Positions 8,936-20,800 of a DNA stretch of 64,000 nucleotides are shown piece by piece (the first letter of the stretch is position 1; each line of letters begins with the position of its first letter). The translations under genes were made by a program, and so were the position numbers. The stretch covers positions 2,914,001 to 2,978,000 of the forward strand of contig NZ_CP134779.1 of assembly GCF_031884435.1 (NCBI RefSeq). Reading direction: 5' to 3'. The notes under the pieces were generated by a model, which saw only the letters and a list, made by a program, of their open reading frames with translations, searched no databases and was not told where the DNA came from. This DNA is from Bosea sp. 685 (GTDB lineage: Bacteria; Pseudomonadota; Alphaproteobacteria; Rhizobiales; Beijerinckiaceae).

Positions 8936-9730
8936 ATGAACAAGCTTATATTCGCAGCACTCGCTGCAGCCGCGTTATCAGGCCCAGCCGTCGCCGCGGA
9001 TTTGGTATCTCACAATACCAAGGCTCCAGCTGCAGTTCCGATTATGATCTATAATTGGACCGGCTTTTACATTGGCGCGCATGCCGGTGCGGCCTTCCCG
9101 ACAGGCGGATCGATCACGGAAACGGCGCCTGTGGCGCCGGATACGTTTTACAACATCACGGGAGCGACCTCGGCACTGGGCAACAAGACGGATTTCACCG
9201 GCGGCGCCCAGGCCGGGTATAATTTCCAGATCAATCAGTTCGTTCTCGGTGCCGAGGGCGATTTCGGCTATCTCGGCTATCGTTCGACGGCGGTCCAGCG
9301 CAATCCGCTGACGGGTGCTCCGCAAGCGCCGCCCATCGGCGACACGTTCGGCCGAAAGAAGGCCGACTGGTTGGCGACGATTCGCGCGCGCGTCGGTGTC
9401 GCCTTCGATCGATTGCTGGTCTACGCCACCGCCGGTGTTGCCTTCTCCGATCTTCAATATTCGGTGAGCGACACCTGTAACGTCACGCCATGCGGCGGCG
9501 GCCTGATTTCAGGCAACGCGTCACCCGACATCGGCTGGGTCTTTGGCGGCGGCGCCGAATACGCCTTCACGGATAACTGGACCATCAAGGGCGAGTATCT
9601 CTACAATCGCTTCGAGGGTAAAAACATCCGCGGCGATGCGACCTATCGGGTCGGCTCCGGCTCGACACCGTACCACGCCGCCGCGACGGAGATTCACGTC
9701 GTGCGTCTCGGCCTCAACTACAAATTCTGA
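8936..9730 (+). CDS. Outer-membrane beta-barrel protein of the Omp25/RopB type
   Basis: A 264-residue exported protein. I start at the second ATG (MNKLIFAALAAAALSG) because AAAGGA, part of the upstream in-frame codons at 8921, makes a good ribosome site. A signal peptide ends at AVAADL. The mature part opens with YNWTGFYIGAHAGAAF, the classic WTGFYxGxxxG entry strand of the alphaproteobacterial Omp25/OmpA-like porin family. It ends in VVRLGLNYKF, with alternating barrel residues and a terminal Phe. The proteins are abundant, anchor the outer membrane and affect envelope stability. A strong terminator follows directly, so the gene is monocistronic. Confidence 0.9.
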   Translation: MNKLIFAALAAAALSGPAVAADLVSHNTKAPAAVPIMIYNWTGFYIGAHAGAAFPTGGSITETAPVAPDTFYNITGATSALGNKTDFTGGAQAGYNFQINQFVLGAEGDFGYLGYRSTAVQRNPLTGAPQAPPIGDTFGRKKADWLATIRARVGVAFDRLLVYATAGVAFSDLQYSVSDTCNVTPCGGGLISGNASPDIGWVFGGGAEYAFTDNWTIKGEYLYNRFEGKNIRGDATYRVGSGSTPYHAAATEIHVVRLGLNYKF

Positions 9731-9750
9731 AGTCAATCGATCGGCGAACG

Positions 9751-9782
9751 AAGAACCCTGGCTGCGCCGGGGTTCTTTTTTG
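9751..9782 (+). terminator. Intrinsic terminator of the outer-membrane protein gene
   Basis: AAGAACCC pairs with GGGTTCTT around a short GC-rich loop and is followed by a run of T residues, 20 bases after the stop codon. A second small dyad (GGCTCAG ... CTGAGCC, 9782-9806) follows immediately. Confidence 0.85.
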
Positions 9783-9819
9783 GCTCAGTCCCTTCGCGGC
9801 TGAGCCAAAGCAGCCGCCT

Positions 9820-10005
9820 TTTGCGGAGCGACTTAGGTCCGCACTACGGAAAGACTTTGCCCCCGTCTTCGCCCGCGACATGGAAGTGCATCCGGAGAGG
9901 ATCAGAGGCTTTCCTGTTGAGCTTGCCGAGCGGGTTGCAAGCCTGACCGCGGGAATCAAGGCCGATCTCGACGATGCGATCGAAGGCGAAGTTGATCTCC
10001 AAGCC
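9820..10005 (+). pseudogene. C-terminal remnant of a PrlF-type antitoxin
   Basis: In this frame the translation reads LRKDFAPVFARDMEVHPERI, then PVELAERVASLTAGIKADLDDAI and EGEVDL. That is the C-terminal half of PrlF/SohA antitoxins (compare the E. coli pattern: helix, D-x-D/E, HPER or NPQK, then VAGxxVxxDDEI). The N-terminal AbrB-like DNA-binding half is absent, because the sequence upstream runs into the terminator of the preceding gene. No YhaV-type toxin is readable downstream. It is likely a dead half-gene of a former toxin-antitoxin pair. The match is by eye only. Confidence 0.5.
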
Positions 10006-10202
10006 ATGCCTGTCGTCAATGATTGGCGCGAGTGGAACCATAGTTTGGTTTTTGGCGCTGCCAGTTCGGCTCGAATGACGCAACAGCCTGCCGCGCCATC
10101 GCGCCGCCGACGGCAGTGCCGGGCTGGGGCAGCAAGCCATCAGGCACTCGCCATCCCTCGTGGCTCGCCTCATCCGCGTCGCGTTCGGCAAGCTCCTTAT
10201 TT

Positions 10203-10217
10203 ATTGTCCTGGACAAT
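10203..10217. promoter_or_regulatory. Candidate LysR operator (T-N11-A dyad) before the hydrolase operon
   Basis: ATTGTCCTGGACAAT is a perfect dyad with the LysR-type T-N11-A architecture; with one more matching base on each side it is 17-19 bp long. Sixteen of 20 positions across it are repeated at the lysR/aldo-keto reductase divergent promoter (14587-14606). It lies about 85 bases before the first gene's start. The natural reading is that the LysR encoded at 13690-14586 binds both sites. Confidence 0.6.
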
Positions 10218-10304
10218 AAGTCCTATCGCATTCGGACGTCTAATCAAAAACTCCACCCGCGGCCATATTCGAAACGGCAGTCCGAAATCGAAGGTGGCAC
10301 GACT

Positions 10305-11396
10305 TTGCAGTTTCAAAAGACGATCAAACACATCGTATCGACGGCGCTGCTCACTGTCGGCATCGCGGGAGCCACAGCGACGATGGCGCAACAGGCGGCC
10401 AAGCCCTCCCCTCTGATGATCCAGGAGCAAGGCAGCTTTGCTGTCGGCGGAGCGGTGGCAAGCACTCCTGGAACCTATGACAACAACAAGCCCGCCTCTG
10501 CGGGGCAAACGCTCCATGGCGACCATCTCTACGCCTTCTACCAGGTGCCGCGGAATCCGAAGGTGCTGCCGATCGTCATGCTGCACGGCGCCTACCAGTC
10601 GGCGCGGAGCTGGGAGACGACGTCGGATGGGCGCGAGGGCTTCCAGACCCTCTTCCTGCGCCGCGGTTTCCCGGTCTATCTCGTCGATCAGCCGCGCCGC
10701 GGGCGGGCCGGCAACAGCACGGTCGCGACGACGATCGAGCCCACCCCCTACGACCAGCTCTTCTTCGATCAATTCCGGCTCGGCAAATGGCCGAACTTCT
10801 TCGACAGCGTCCAGTTCGACCGCAAGCCTGACACGCTGGATCAGTTCTTCCGCTCGGTCACGCCGAACACCGGACCATACGACGCCGGCGTCATTTCCAA
10901 TGCGATGGCGGCGCTGTTCGCCAATACTGGCCCGGCGATCCTGTTCACGCATTCCCAAGGCGGCGGCCCAGGCTGGCTGACGGCGATCAAGAACGCCAAC
11001 GTCAAAGCGATCGTCGCTTTCGAGCCGGGTAGCGGCTTCATCTTCCCGGAAGGCGAATTGCCCCCGGCCATGCCGAGCGCTGCTGGCACCTTGTCGCCCG
11101 AGGCGGTGCCTCCGGCGGACTTCCAGAAGCTCACACGCATCCCGATCGTCATCTATTACGGCGACAATTTTCCGGTCGAGCCGACCACGGAGCGTGGACA
11201 GGACAATTGGCGGGTGCGGTTCACCATGGCGAAGCTCTGGGTCGCGGCCGTCAACAAGCATGGCGGCGACGCGCACCTCGTGCATCTCCCCGAGATCGGC
11301 ATCAAGGGCAACACGCACTTCCCGATGTCCGACCTGAACAATGTCGAGATCGCGGATCAGGTCTCGAAGTTTCTGGCTGAGAAGACGCTGGATTGA
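10305..11396 (+). CDS. Exported alpha/beta hydrolase, TTG start
   Basis: A 363-residue protein starting at TTG, with GAAGGTGG a few bases upstream. The leader has a basic start, a hydrophobic core (TALLTVGIAGATATM) and an A-Q-Q junction, so export is expected. The mature part is an alpha/beta hydrolase: VMLHGAYQS supplies the oxyanion-hole HG, THSQGGGPGW holds the nucleophile serine, and KGNTHFPMSD near the end holds the catalytic histidine. The acid is not assigned with certainty. It is the first gene of a five-gene operon of exported proteins. The closest general group is the secreted esterase-like hydrolases; substrate unknown. Confidence 0.85.
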   Translation: MQFQKTIKHIVSTALLTVGIAGATATMAQQAAKPSPLMIQEQGSFAVGGAVASTPGTYDNNKPASAGQTLHGDHLYAFYQVPRNPKVLPIVMLHGAYQSARSWETTSDGREGFQTLFLRRGFPVYLVDQPRRGRAGNSTVATTIEPTPYDQLFFDQFRLGKWPNFFDSVQFDRKPDTLDQFFRSVTPNTGPYDAGVISNAMAALFANTGPAILFTHSQGGGPGWLTAIKNANVKAIVAFEPGSGFIFPEGELPPAMPSAAGTLSPEAVPPADFQKLTRIPIVIYYGDNFPVEPTTERGQDNWRVRFTMAKLWVAAVNKHGGDAHLVHLPEIGIKGNTHFPMSDLNNVEIADQVSKFLAEKTLD

Positions 11397-11480
11397 GCCG
11401 CCCGGCGTAACCTCTCGCGAGGTGACGTCGCGGTTCTGCTCCGGGATATCGTGTTCTTCCCCCTTGAGGAGGCGTGCACC

Positions 11481-11912
11481 TTGAAGAAGCTCACCAGAAC
11501 TCTGCTCGCCGCAGCCGGCCTGCTTCTGTCTGGAGGAATGTCCACCGTGGCGATCGCCCAAAGCCAGCCCCCCGCCGCAGCCAGGGCTGCTCCAACCAAG
11601 CCGCAATCCCGCGCCCAGCAATTGATGGGCGACATAGCGCCAAAGCTGGCGGAGCTGACCGACACCGTCCTGTTCGGCGATATCTGGGAGCGCCCGGGCC
11701 TCGCCAAGCGAGACCGCAGCCTCGTGACCGTCAGTGCGCTGATTGCTCTGAACCGTCCCGACCAGCTTCGCTCCCATCTCGCCTTGGCGCGGCAAAACGG
11801 TGTCAAGGAGGAAGAACTCGTCGAGGCGATCCCCCAGCTCGCCTTCTACACCGGCTGGCCGAACGCCATCACGGCGGTCGGGGTCGCCCGCGAGGTCTTC
11901 AAGCAGAAGTGA
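11481..11912 (+). CDS. Exported carboxymuconolactone decarboxylase-family protein, TTG start
   Basis: A 143-residue protein starting at TTG behind GAGGAGG. The start gives [19 protein letters not shown], an unmistakable signal peptide ending in AIAQ; the ORF can be extended to 11451 but that removes the leader. The mature part is an AhpD/CMD-like helical domain ([35 protein letters not shown]). The AhpD-type CxxC pair is missing, as there are no cysteines in the mature chain, so a peroxidase role is unlikely. Members often stand beside cupin and reductase genes, as here. The reaction is unknown. Confidence 0.85.
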   Translation: MKKLTRTLLAAAGLLLSGGMSTVAIAQSQPPAAARAAPTKPQSRAQQLMGDIAPKLAELTDTVLFGDIWERPGLAKRDRSLVTVSALIALNRPDQLRSHLALARQNGVKEEELVEAIPQLAFYTGWPNAITAVGVAREVFKQK

Positions 11913-11970
11913 GCCGGGCATCCAGACCAGCCCGCCGCCTGTCCGGCGTCGGCGAGATGAAGGGAATGTG

Positions 11971-12441
11971 ATGTTTGCGCCTGCTCTGACACTGCTCGCC
12001 ATGCTGCTGCCCGCAACTTCGGCACTGGCCCAGACCGGCGAGGAGATCACCGTCCAACGCGCCGGCTCCCAGAAGCCGACGATCGGCGCTGCTCAGAACT
12101 TCACGGGATCGGTTCGGGTCGACGGCCCATTCAGGGGCAGCGCGCCGGCACGGGTCAGCGGCGGCACGGTGACCTTCGAGCCGAGGGCGCGCACCGCCTG
12201 GCACAGGCATCCGCTCGGCCAGACGCTCATCGTCACCTCCGGGCTCGGGCTGGTGCAGCACTGGGGCGGTGCGATCCAGGAGATCCATCCCGGCGACGTC
12301 GTCTGGGTTCTGCCCGGCGTGAAGCATTGGCACGGCGCAGCGGCGACCACGGGCATGACGCATGTCGCCATCTCGGAGGCGCTCGATGGCAAGACCGTCG
12401 AATGGCTGGAGCATGTCACGGACGAGCAGTACCGGCGCTGA
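11971..12441 (+). CDS. Exported cupin-domain protein, hydroxynitrile-lyase-like
   Basis: A 156-residue protein with signal peptide [26 protein letters not shown] precedes the ATG, and a GTG lies directly before it. The single cupin barrel keeps its metal-binding set: [15 protein letters not shown] supplies two histidines and a glutamine, and PGVKHWHGA a further histidine. These motifs closely follow the bacterial Mn-dependent cupin hydroxynitrile lyases, in which the HPLGQ and KHWHGA segments are typical. A cupin next to a CMD-family gene is a recurrent arrangement. The export signal would place the enzyme in the periplasm, which is not usual for hydroxynitrile lyases, so the reaction remains open. 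Confidence 0.8.
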   Translation: MFAPALTLLAMLLPATSALAQTGEEITVQRAGSQKPTIGAAQNFTGSVRVDGPFRGSAPARVSGGTVTFEPRARTAWHRHPLGQTLIVTSGLGLVQHWGGAIQEIHPGDVVWVLPGVKHWHGAAATTGMTHVAISEALDGKTVEWLEHVTDEQYRR

Positions 12442-12513
12442 TCGACGACCGGACGGGCCACCGGTGCGGCCCGTTGCCAATTCATTCTCTCCGAACCCAA
12501 AGAAAGTCCGCTC

Positions 12514-12996
12514 TTGAAGAGATTTGCCAATCCCCTTGCATTGAGTGCCCTAGCCGCCTGTGCCGTCTCCCTGGTCGGCTGGCAGGTCCATGCTGAATCT
12601 AACCGCGTCGCGTTTCCCGAGCTCGACACGCTGGTGCACTATACGACCGTCAAACGCGGCAATGTGACCGAGCACATCATGACGACGCCGGAGGCGATGG
12701 CGGCCGTCAAGAGCGGGAAGCCGATCCCGGCCGGCACGCATTTCGTGCTGGTCGATCATCGCGACGGCAAGCTCTACCGCTACTTCGTCATGGAGAGGGG
12801 CGCGGGCTTCGGCGCCGACTATGACGCGAGCCGCCGTACCGCCGACTGGCAGTTCCAGTGGTTCTGGCCCGACAAGTCGATCAACAAGGACGAGAACACC
12901 GCCCGCTGCCAGTCGTGCCACCGCAGCCAGCAGGGCAGCGACTACCTGTTCACGGCCTATCGCATTCCTCGGTTCAACGGCACTCCGGTCGAGTAA
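12514..12996 (+). CDS. Cytochrome P460-family c-type haem protein, TTG start
   Basis: A 160-residue exported protein starting at TTG, since no in-frame ATG offers a signal peptide; the leader gives LSALAACAVSLVGWQVHA. One haem c attachment site, CQSCH, is at residues 132-136. Before it lies the family's beta-rich region with ERGAGFGADYD and WQFQWFWPD, and after it QGSDYLFTAYRIP. Cytochrome P460 proteins oxidise hydroxylamine or bind NO in the periplasm using a haem cross-linked to lysine or tyrosine. I cannot place the cross-linking residue. It sits in the middle of the operon, suggesting an electron-transfer or oxidase step for its neighbours. Confidence 0.85.
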   Translation: MKRFANPLALSALAACAVSLVGWQVHAESNRVAFPELDTLVHYTTVKRGNVTEHIMTTPEAMAAVKSGKPIPAGTHFVLVDHRDGKLYRYFVMERGAGFGADYDASRRTADWQFQWFWPDKSINKDENTARCQSCHRSQQGSDYLFTAYRIPRFNGTPVE

Positions 12997-13689
12997 GCGG
13001 AGGTCACGCGTTTGAGCCGCTTATTCCTCTTCCGGTTGGCGTTCGATATCGCGGCCGCTTGCCTGCTGCTGTTCGGCTTCTCGTATTGGTGGCTCGGCAA
13101 CGTCGCGCATGAACTGGCCGGAACCGCCATGTTCCTGCTGCTCATCATGCACAACGTCTTCAACCGGCGCTGGTATGGGACGATTTCGCGGCGCCGGCGC
13201 GACGCGCGCGGCGCGTTCAACACCGCGGTCACATTCGCATTGGCCACCGCGATGCTGGCGCTCCTCGTCACCAGCATCCTGATCTCCAATGCTCTATCTG
13301 GAATCATGTCGGCTTATGGCGGCTTCACAGTCCGGCAGCTCCACACCCTGGCGGCCTATTGGGTCCTCGTGATCGTCGCGGTCCATCTCGGTCTGCGCTG
13401 GTCGATGCTCATGAGCTTCGCCCGCACCCTGCTCGGTATCTCCTACCCCAACGCCGCAAGGACGCTCGTGCTCCGGGCCGTCACAGCCGCGACCGCGATC
13501 CTCGGGGTGTGGAGCTCGTTTCAGCTCGGCATCGGCGGCAAGCTCTCGATGCAGATGACGCTCGACTGGTGGAATTTCGAGGAATCGGTCGCGGGCTTTT
13601 TCATCCACTGCATCGCGATCGCTGGGCTCTACATCGCCCTGACATACTACGCGATGAAAGGGCCACGGAAGAACAAGCGGCAAGCCGTG

Positions 13690-15692
<2,003 letters not shown>

Positions 15693-16046
15693 CAGCAACG
15701 AGGACGATCGCTCTGCTTCCAGGCAGGGCGGCCGGACAGGTCCTGTTCAAACTCGCATTCGATGCAATAGGGACATGTTGGGAGATCGATACGCCGCAGC
15801 CTCTGCCGGCTCCATTCTCCGCGAGGGTATTTCACCGCCGGCCCTGGCGTCAAACGCCAGGGAAAGCTTCAAAATTCGGAACGTTAACCATTTGAGCGCG
15901 GCCGTAGGCATCACGGATTGACAGTCGCCTTACGTAATCGCGCCTCTATCGCGGGAGTGGTGCGGGGTTGCCCGGCCACCAGACATCGCAACGCCTGTGA
16001 ATTTTCGACAGAAAGCCAGGAGGTTGCACGGCTATCGGAGCACTCG
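15693..16046. other. Intergenic region with a 9-bp hairpin
   Basis: About 350 bases without a gene. A perfect hairpin CCCTGGCGT-CAA-ACGCCAGGG lies at 15842-15862 with no T-tail; it might end transcription of the reductase in a rho-dependent way or act as an operator. In-frame codons before the next LysR gene extend back to 15918 but show no family likeness. Confidence 0.5.
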
Positions 16047-16997
16047 GTGATTCCTAAATTGGTGGGCTCGACCCCGCTGCGCTACTTCTCCGAGGTGGCC
16101 GAGCGCGGTTCCTTTCGCGCCGCGGCTGAAGCGCTTCGGATCGCGGCCTCAGCGATCAACCGGCAGGTCAGCAATCTCGAGGCCGATCTCGGCGTGAAAT
16201 TGTTCGAGAGAGCGCGCGGGCGGGCCGGGCTGCAATTGACGGATGCGGGGCGCATCCTGCAGTTCCGCCTGCGTTCGGCGATCAATGAACTGCGCATCGC
16301 AAACGATGAAATCATCGCGCTTCAGGGTCTGCAGCGCGGGCATGTGACCATCGGCTTCAACGATGTCGTCGTGAACTCCATATTGCCGGGCGCGATCAAG
16401 ACATTCAGCCGGACACATCCGGGCATTACGTTCGGAGTCCGGGTCGATAGTACGCGCGGCCTGGTTTCGCGGTTGAAGGATGGCGATATCGATTTCGCCG
16501 TCGCCTATAATTTCGCCTCCGACGTCGAGCTGTCCTGCATGGAGAGCGTTTCTCTCAGGATGTACCTGGTCGCCTCGCCCGATCATCCGCTGGCCGCGCG
16601 CGCATCGGTTACGCTTGCCGACCTCGCCGGCTTCAACCTCATCCTGCCGGACGGTTCGGGGTTTCTGCGCCAGATCTTCGACGTCGCGTTTCGTGGCTCC
16701 AATGCGCAGATCCATTCTCTCGTTGAGACGAACTCCTTCGAGTTGATCCATTCGCTGGTGGAATACGGCGTCGGCATCAGCATCGTGACGGGACGGGCGC
16801 AAAGGGAGGACGGCCGGCCGCGACTTGTCCATGTCGAGATCAAGGATGCCCTTCTCTCGCAGAACGTGCTCGCATGCTGCAGATTGCCCGACCGCAGCCT
16901 GTCGCCCGCGGCCGCAGCATTCGCGGACGTCGTCTGCGATGCTTTGAGAGCATTCGGACATCGCGAGGCCCGTTCCAGTCAAGCTGGAGAAGGATAG
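16047..16997 (+). CDS. LysR-family transcriptional regulator
   Basis: A 316-residue LysR protein when started at GTG 16047, with GGAG seven bases ahead, giving VIPKLVGSTPLRYFSEVAERGS; the frame is open to 15918. The helix-turn-helix segment is AAAEALRIAASAINRQVSNLE, followed by LGVKLFERARGRAGLQLTDAG and an effector domain (GDIDFAVAYNF, VEYGVGISIVTG). It resembles the LysR subgroup that starts with a short LRYF motif and controls small catabolic operons. It is an isolated gene, so the target cannot be read from context. Confidence 0.85.
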   Translation: MIPKLVGSTPLRYFSEVAERGSFRAAAEALRIAASAINRQVSNLEADLGVKLFERARGRAGLQLTDAGRILQFRLRSAINELRIANDEIIALQGLQRGHVTIGFNDVVVNSILPGAIKTFSRTHPGITFGVRVDSTRGLVSRLKDGDIDFAVAYNFASDVELSCMESVSLRMYLVASPDHPLAARASVTLADLAGFNLILPDGSGFLRQIFDVAFRGSNAQIHSLVETNSFELIHSLVEYGVGISIVTGRAQREDGRPRLVHVEIKDALLSQNVLACCRLPDRSLSPAAAAFADVVCDALRAFGHREARSSQAGEG

Positions 16998-17446
16998 GCA
17001 GCTGCCGATCCCGCGGATCCGTGCCGTGAGGCGATTTCGGAAATCGCCGGGGATGCCGAATCGACAAAGCCTGCCTGACGCGACACGAAAGAGAGTGCTG
17101 CCGGGCAAGGCGCGATCCACCATTAGGCGATCAGAGCAAGCCGCCTTGCCGCGCAGACGCCCCCTCCGGCCAGCGAATGGCGGGATTCGCCATGCTTCTG
17201 CGGCATGCCATGTGTCGGGATGATGCATAACGGATTCCGCGCTTATGTATGGCGGGTGGCGCGCGCGGCCGTGTTTCTCAATTTTTCCCGATATTTCTGG
17301 CTTCTACCCGCCTTTGATCACGTCACGAATTCAATGCGCTAATTTCGTGCCTTCAATGAGGCCAAATTGGCGCTTTACGCCGGCGAGCAGTCATGAGTAC
17401 GCAACGGAAGCTCAAATAAGCATGCAAGGCGGCGATTGGCTAGAAT
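16998..17446. other. Intergenic region upstream of the adhesin operon
   Basis: About 450 bases with no credible gene in any frame. The right half is less GC-rich and should carry the promoter of the adhesin operon. No terminator-like hairpin was recognised after the LysR gene. Confidence 0.5.
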
Positions 17447-17866
17447 ATGAGCAAAGAAATTTCGGAATTTGAAATAATTTGCTCGAAAGTCGACGCAGCA
17501 TGGGCTGCTTTACAGACGCAATACGCTGAGAGATTAACCGCGGCGGAGATCGATTTTCTGTTCTCCCGCCTCGTCCTCGGTCTGAGTTCGCCATTCTACG
17601 CCGGGCGCGAGCCGGCGCTTCATTTCGATGTCTGCGGTGAACTCGTCGGGCGCAAGCTGCCGCCCGAGCGCGTCCACGCGGCTTTGCATGCCGTTCCGCA
17701 ACCCAGCCAGCCATGGGTCGAAAGGGCCTTTGACCTGGCGGAAGAGCACGGCGCCAAAATCGGAATGACGCTGGCGCAACAGCGCGATCGAACCGACCAC
17801 ACAGACGCCAAAGCCGATGCGGCACATCGAGAGCTTTCGAGCGGGGCCAAGGAGCAAGTGGGCTGA
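17447..17866 (+). CDS. Small protein of unknown function, coupled to the adhesin gene
   Basis: A 139-residue protein not recognised as any family. The first 60 residues look helical and folded (EISEFEIICSKVDAAWAAL, FLFSRLVLGLSS), and the last 40 are charged and low in hydrophobics (QQRDRTDHTDAKAD). There is no signal peptide or membrane span, so it should be cytosolic. Its stop codon overlaps the adhesin ATG (TGATG), which implies translational coupling and a shared role, for instance regulation, dosage control or a chaperone for the adhesin precursor. The ribosome site is weak. It is a candidate partner worth testing. Confidence 0.65.
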   Translation: MSKEISEFEIICSKVDAAWAALQTQYAERLTAAEIDFLFSRLVLGLSSPFYAGREPALHFDVCGELVGRKLPPERVHAALHAVPQPSQPWVERAFDLAEEHGAKIGMTLAQQRDRTDHTDAKADAAHRELSSGAKEQVG

Positions 17867-20800
17867 TGACTGCAAGTGGGTTGGTGACTGACTGCACTGA
17901 CAGGCGCACACAGGCCGGGTTCCGTGGCGGCTTTACCGGCAACTGGGTTTCAGGCGGCGGCGAGAGCCGCTCGCTGCGCCGCCGGCTGATGGCGGTGCTG
18001 CGCATGGCCCATCGCGTACTCGGCGTCAGCCGCAAGGGGCTGGGGCTTGGTTCGCTCGGCGTTGGCGGGGCCTTGGCGGTGCCGCTGGTGGCGCTGGGCG
18101 GAATCGGATGGGTCTCGCCGGCGCAGGCGCAGGCGGTGAGCTGCGCTGCGTCGCCTTACAACGCCTATAACGGCACCGCCTCCTGCATGGGCTTGTCGGC
18201 TACGGCCTCGGGAACCGGGGCAACCGCGCTGGGCTCGCTTGCGGCCGCCGATGTCCTCGGCGGGCTCGCGGTCGGGTATAATGCCCATAGCGCCGCACAG
18301 AATGGCATCGCCCTGGGTTTCCAGGCTAATGCCGCCGCCATCAACTCGATCTATCTGGGCGCCCGCACCGCCGCCGGAACCGGCGCGCTGGCAGCCGGCG
18401 CCATCGGAATCGGCACGGATGTGACAGCATCTCAAGCCAACGCCCTTGCGATAGGAACCGTAGCGACCGCGTCCGGCGTGCAGAGCGTTGCGCTGGGCTA
18501 TTCGGCTGCCGCAACGAGCAATGCCGCTACCGCCGTCGGAAATGGCGCTCAAGCGCAAGGTCAGAGTTCGCTCGCGCTGGGCACGCAGGCTATCGCGGTC
18601 GGCAGCAGCACGGTTGCGGTCGGACAGGGCGCCGGTGTCGGCTCAACCACCGGCAATTCCAGTTCGGTTGCGATGGGCGTCGCAGCAGGTGCGCTCGTGA
18701 GCGGCGCACAGAACACCGCCATTGGCGGTGGCATTCCTAGCGTCATGAGGGGCGCCGGCTCAGGCGTCACGGGAGCACGCAACCTCGCCCTGGGAACCGG
18801 CGACGGCACTGTCACTTACGACGGCACTCTGCAGGCCTCCGCGGGTAGCCTCGTCACGGGCAGCGACAATGTCGCGATCGGAACCAACGCCGGTATTGGC
18901 GTCACCAGCAACGCAACGACGTCGATCGGCCAGAACGCCAAGGCAGCGGGGACCAATGCGGCGGCGATTGGCGCCGGGGCAACGGCGAGCGGGCTGAACT
19001 CGGTCTATCTTGGCGCGCGTACTGGTGTGGGAACGGGCGCCCTTGCCCAGGGCGCCATCGCCATTGGCACCGATGTGACAGCGTCTCAGACCGACGCCAT
19101 GGCGATGGGACGCGCGAGCCGGGCGACTGCACTCAACAGCACGGCAGTTGGCGTCCAGGCCAATGCATCGGGCAACTTCGCAATAGCTCTGGGCAATGCG
19201 GCCGTGTCGAGTGGAACGGGCTCGGTTGCCGCAGGTTCGGGAGCACAGAGCACGGGCGTCTCCTCCGTGGCACTCGGCAATAACACTGTTGCGAGCGTGG
19301 CGCGCGCCACCGCGCTGGGCGTAAGCTCCTCGGCCGGCGCGCAGAGCGCGCTCGCCATCGGCGATACCGCCAATGCCAGCGCCCAGAATGCGATCGCCGC
19401 CGGTACCGGCGCCGTCGCGAACTCCGCCGACTCCGTCGCAATGGGGACTGGTGCAACGGCCGGAGGCGGCAAGGCGGTGGCGATCGGCGCCGGCAATGTC
19501 GCCTATGGCAACGGCGCGGTGGCGATCGGCGATCCCAGCTACGCCAGCGGCACCGGCGCCTTCACCGGCGGCGCGAACAACATCGCCAATGCCGACGGCA
19601 CGGCGAGCGCCACGGCGGCGAACCAGGCCAATGGCGCGGTCGCGATCGGCAATGGCAATACCGCTATCGGCCAGGGCTCCGTGGCGATCGGCAATACGAG
19701 CCGCGCGGGCGCAACGGGCGCGGTCGCCTTCGGTGATGCCGCCATCGCCACCAACGCCCGCGACGTCGCCCTGGGCTCTGGCTCGGTGACGGCGGTCGCG
19801 GTCGGCACGTCGAGTGCCGTGGTCAACGGCACGACCTATAATTTCGCCGGCACGACGCCGGGCTCGACCGTGAGCGTGGGCGCGGTGGGGGCCGAGCGCA
19901 CCATCACCAATGTCGCGGCGGGCCGGATCAGCGGCTCTTCGACCGATGCGATCAACGGCTCGCAGCTTTTCGCGACCAACCAAGCCGTCGACAGCATCGG
20001 CGCCACCGTCACCAACATCAACACCGGTGGCGGCATCAAGTATTTCCACGCGAATTCTGCCCTGCCGGATTCGCAGGCGCTGGGGACCAATTCCGTCGCC
20101 ATCGGCCCGAATGCGGTCGCCAACAATGCCGGCGACATCGCGCTTGGCCTGGGCTCGATCACAGGCGCAGCGGTGGGCACGTCGAGCATCGCGATCAACG
20201 GCACGACCTACAACTTCACCGGCACGACGCCGGGCTCGACCGTAAGCGTGGGCGCGGTGGGCGCCGAGCGTACCATCACCAATGTCGCGGCAGGCCGGAT
20301 CAACGGTTCCTCGACAGACGCGGTCAACGGCTCGCAGCTTTTCGCGACCAACCAGGCCGTCGACAGCATCGGCGCCACCGTCACCAACATCAACACCGGC
20401 GGCGGCATCAAGTACTTCCACGCGAATTCCACCTTGCCGGATTCGCAGGCGCTGGGGACGAATTCCGTCGCCATCGGCCCGAACGCGGTCGCCAACAATG
20501 CCGGCGACATCGCGCTTGGCCTGGGCTCGGTCACGGACACGGCGGTGGGTACGGCAAGCGTCGTGATCAACGGCACGACCTATAATTTCGCCGGCACGAC
20601 GCCGGGCTCGACCGTGAGCGTCGGTGCGGTGGGCGCCGAGCGCAGCATCACCAATGTCGCGGCGGGCCGGATCAGCGGCTCCTCGACCGACGCTGTCAAT
20701 GGCTCGCAGCTTTTCGCGACCAACCAAGCCGTCGACAGCCTCGCCAGCTCGGTCACCAACATCAACACCGGCGGCGGCATCAAGTATTTCCACGCGAATT

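Larger units (their letters stand above)
9783..10304. other. Intergenic region with antitoxin relic and operon promoter
   Basis: This 520-base stretch holds the PrlF-like relic and, in its right part, the control region of the following five-gene operon with a LysR-type dyad at 10203-10217. The part 10010-10195 shows no protein likeness in any frame. Confidence 0.5.

Noticed and set aside
10197..12050. 617-residue minus-strand frame opposite the hydrolase operon
   Set aside because: Low-complexity charged composition typical of antisense shadows; the plus strand has clear signal peptides and catalytic motifs.
18760..20793. 677-residue minus-strand open frame under the adhesin gene
   Set aside because: It is the complement of repetitive GC-rich coding DNA; its repeats mirror the adhesin repeats and no domain or ribosome site is seen.
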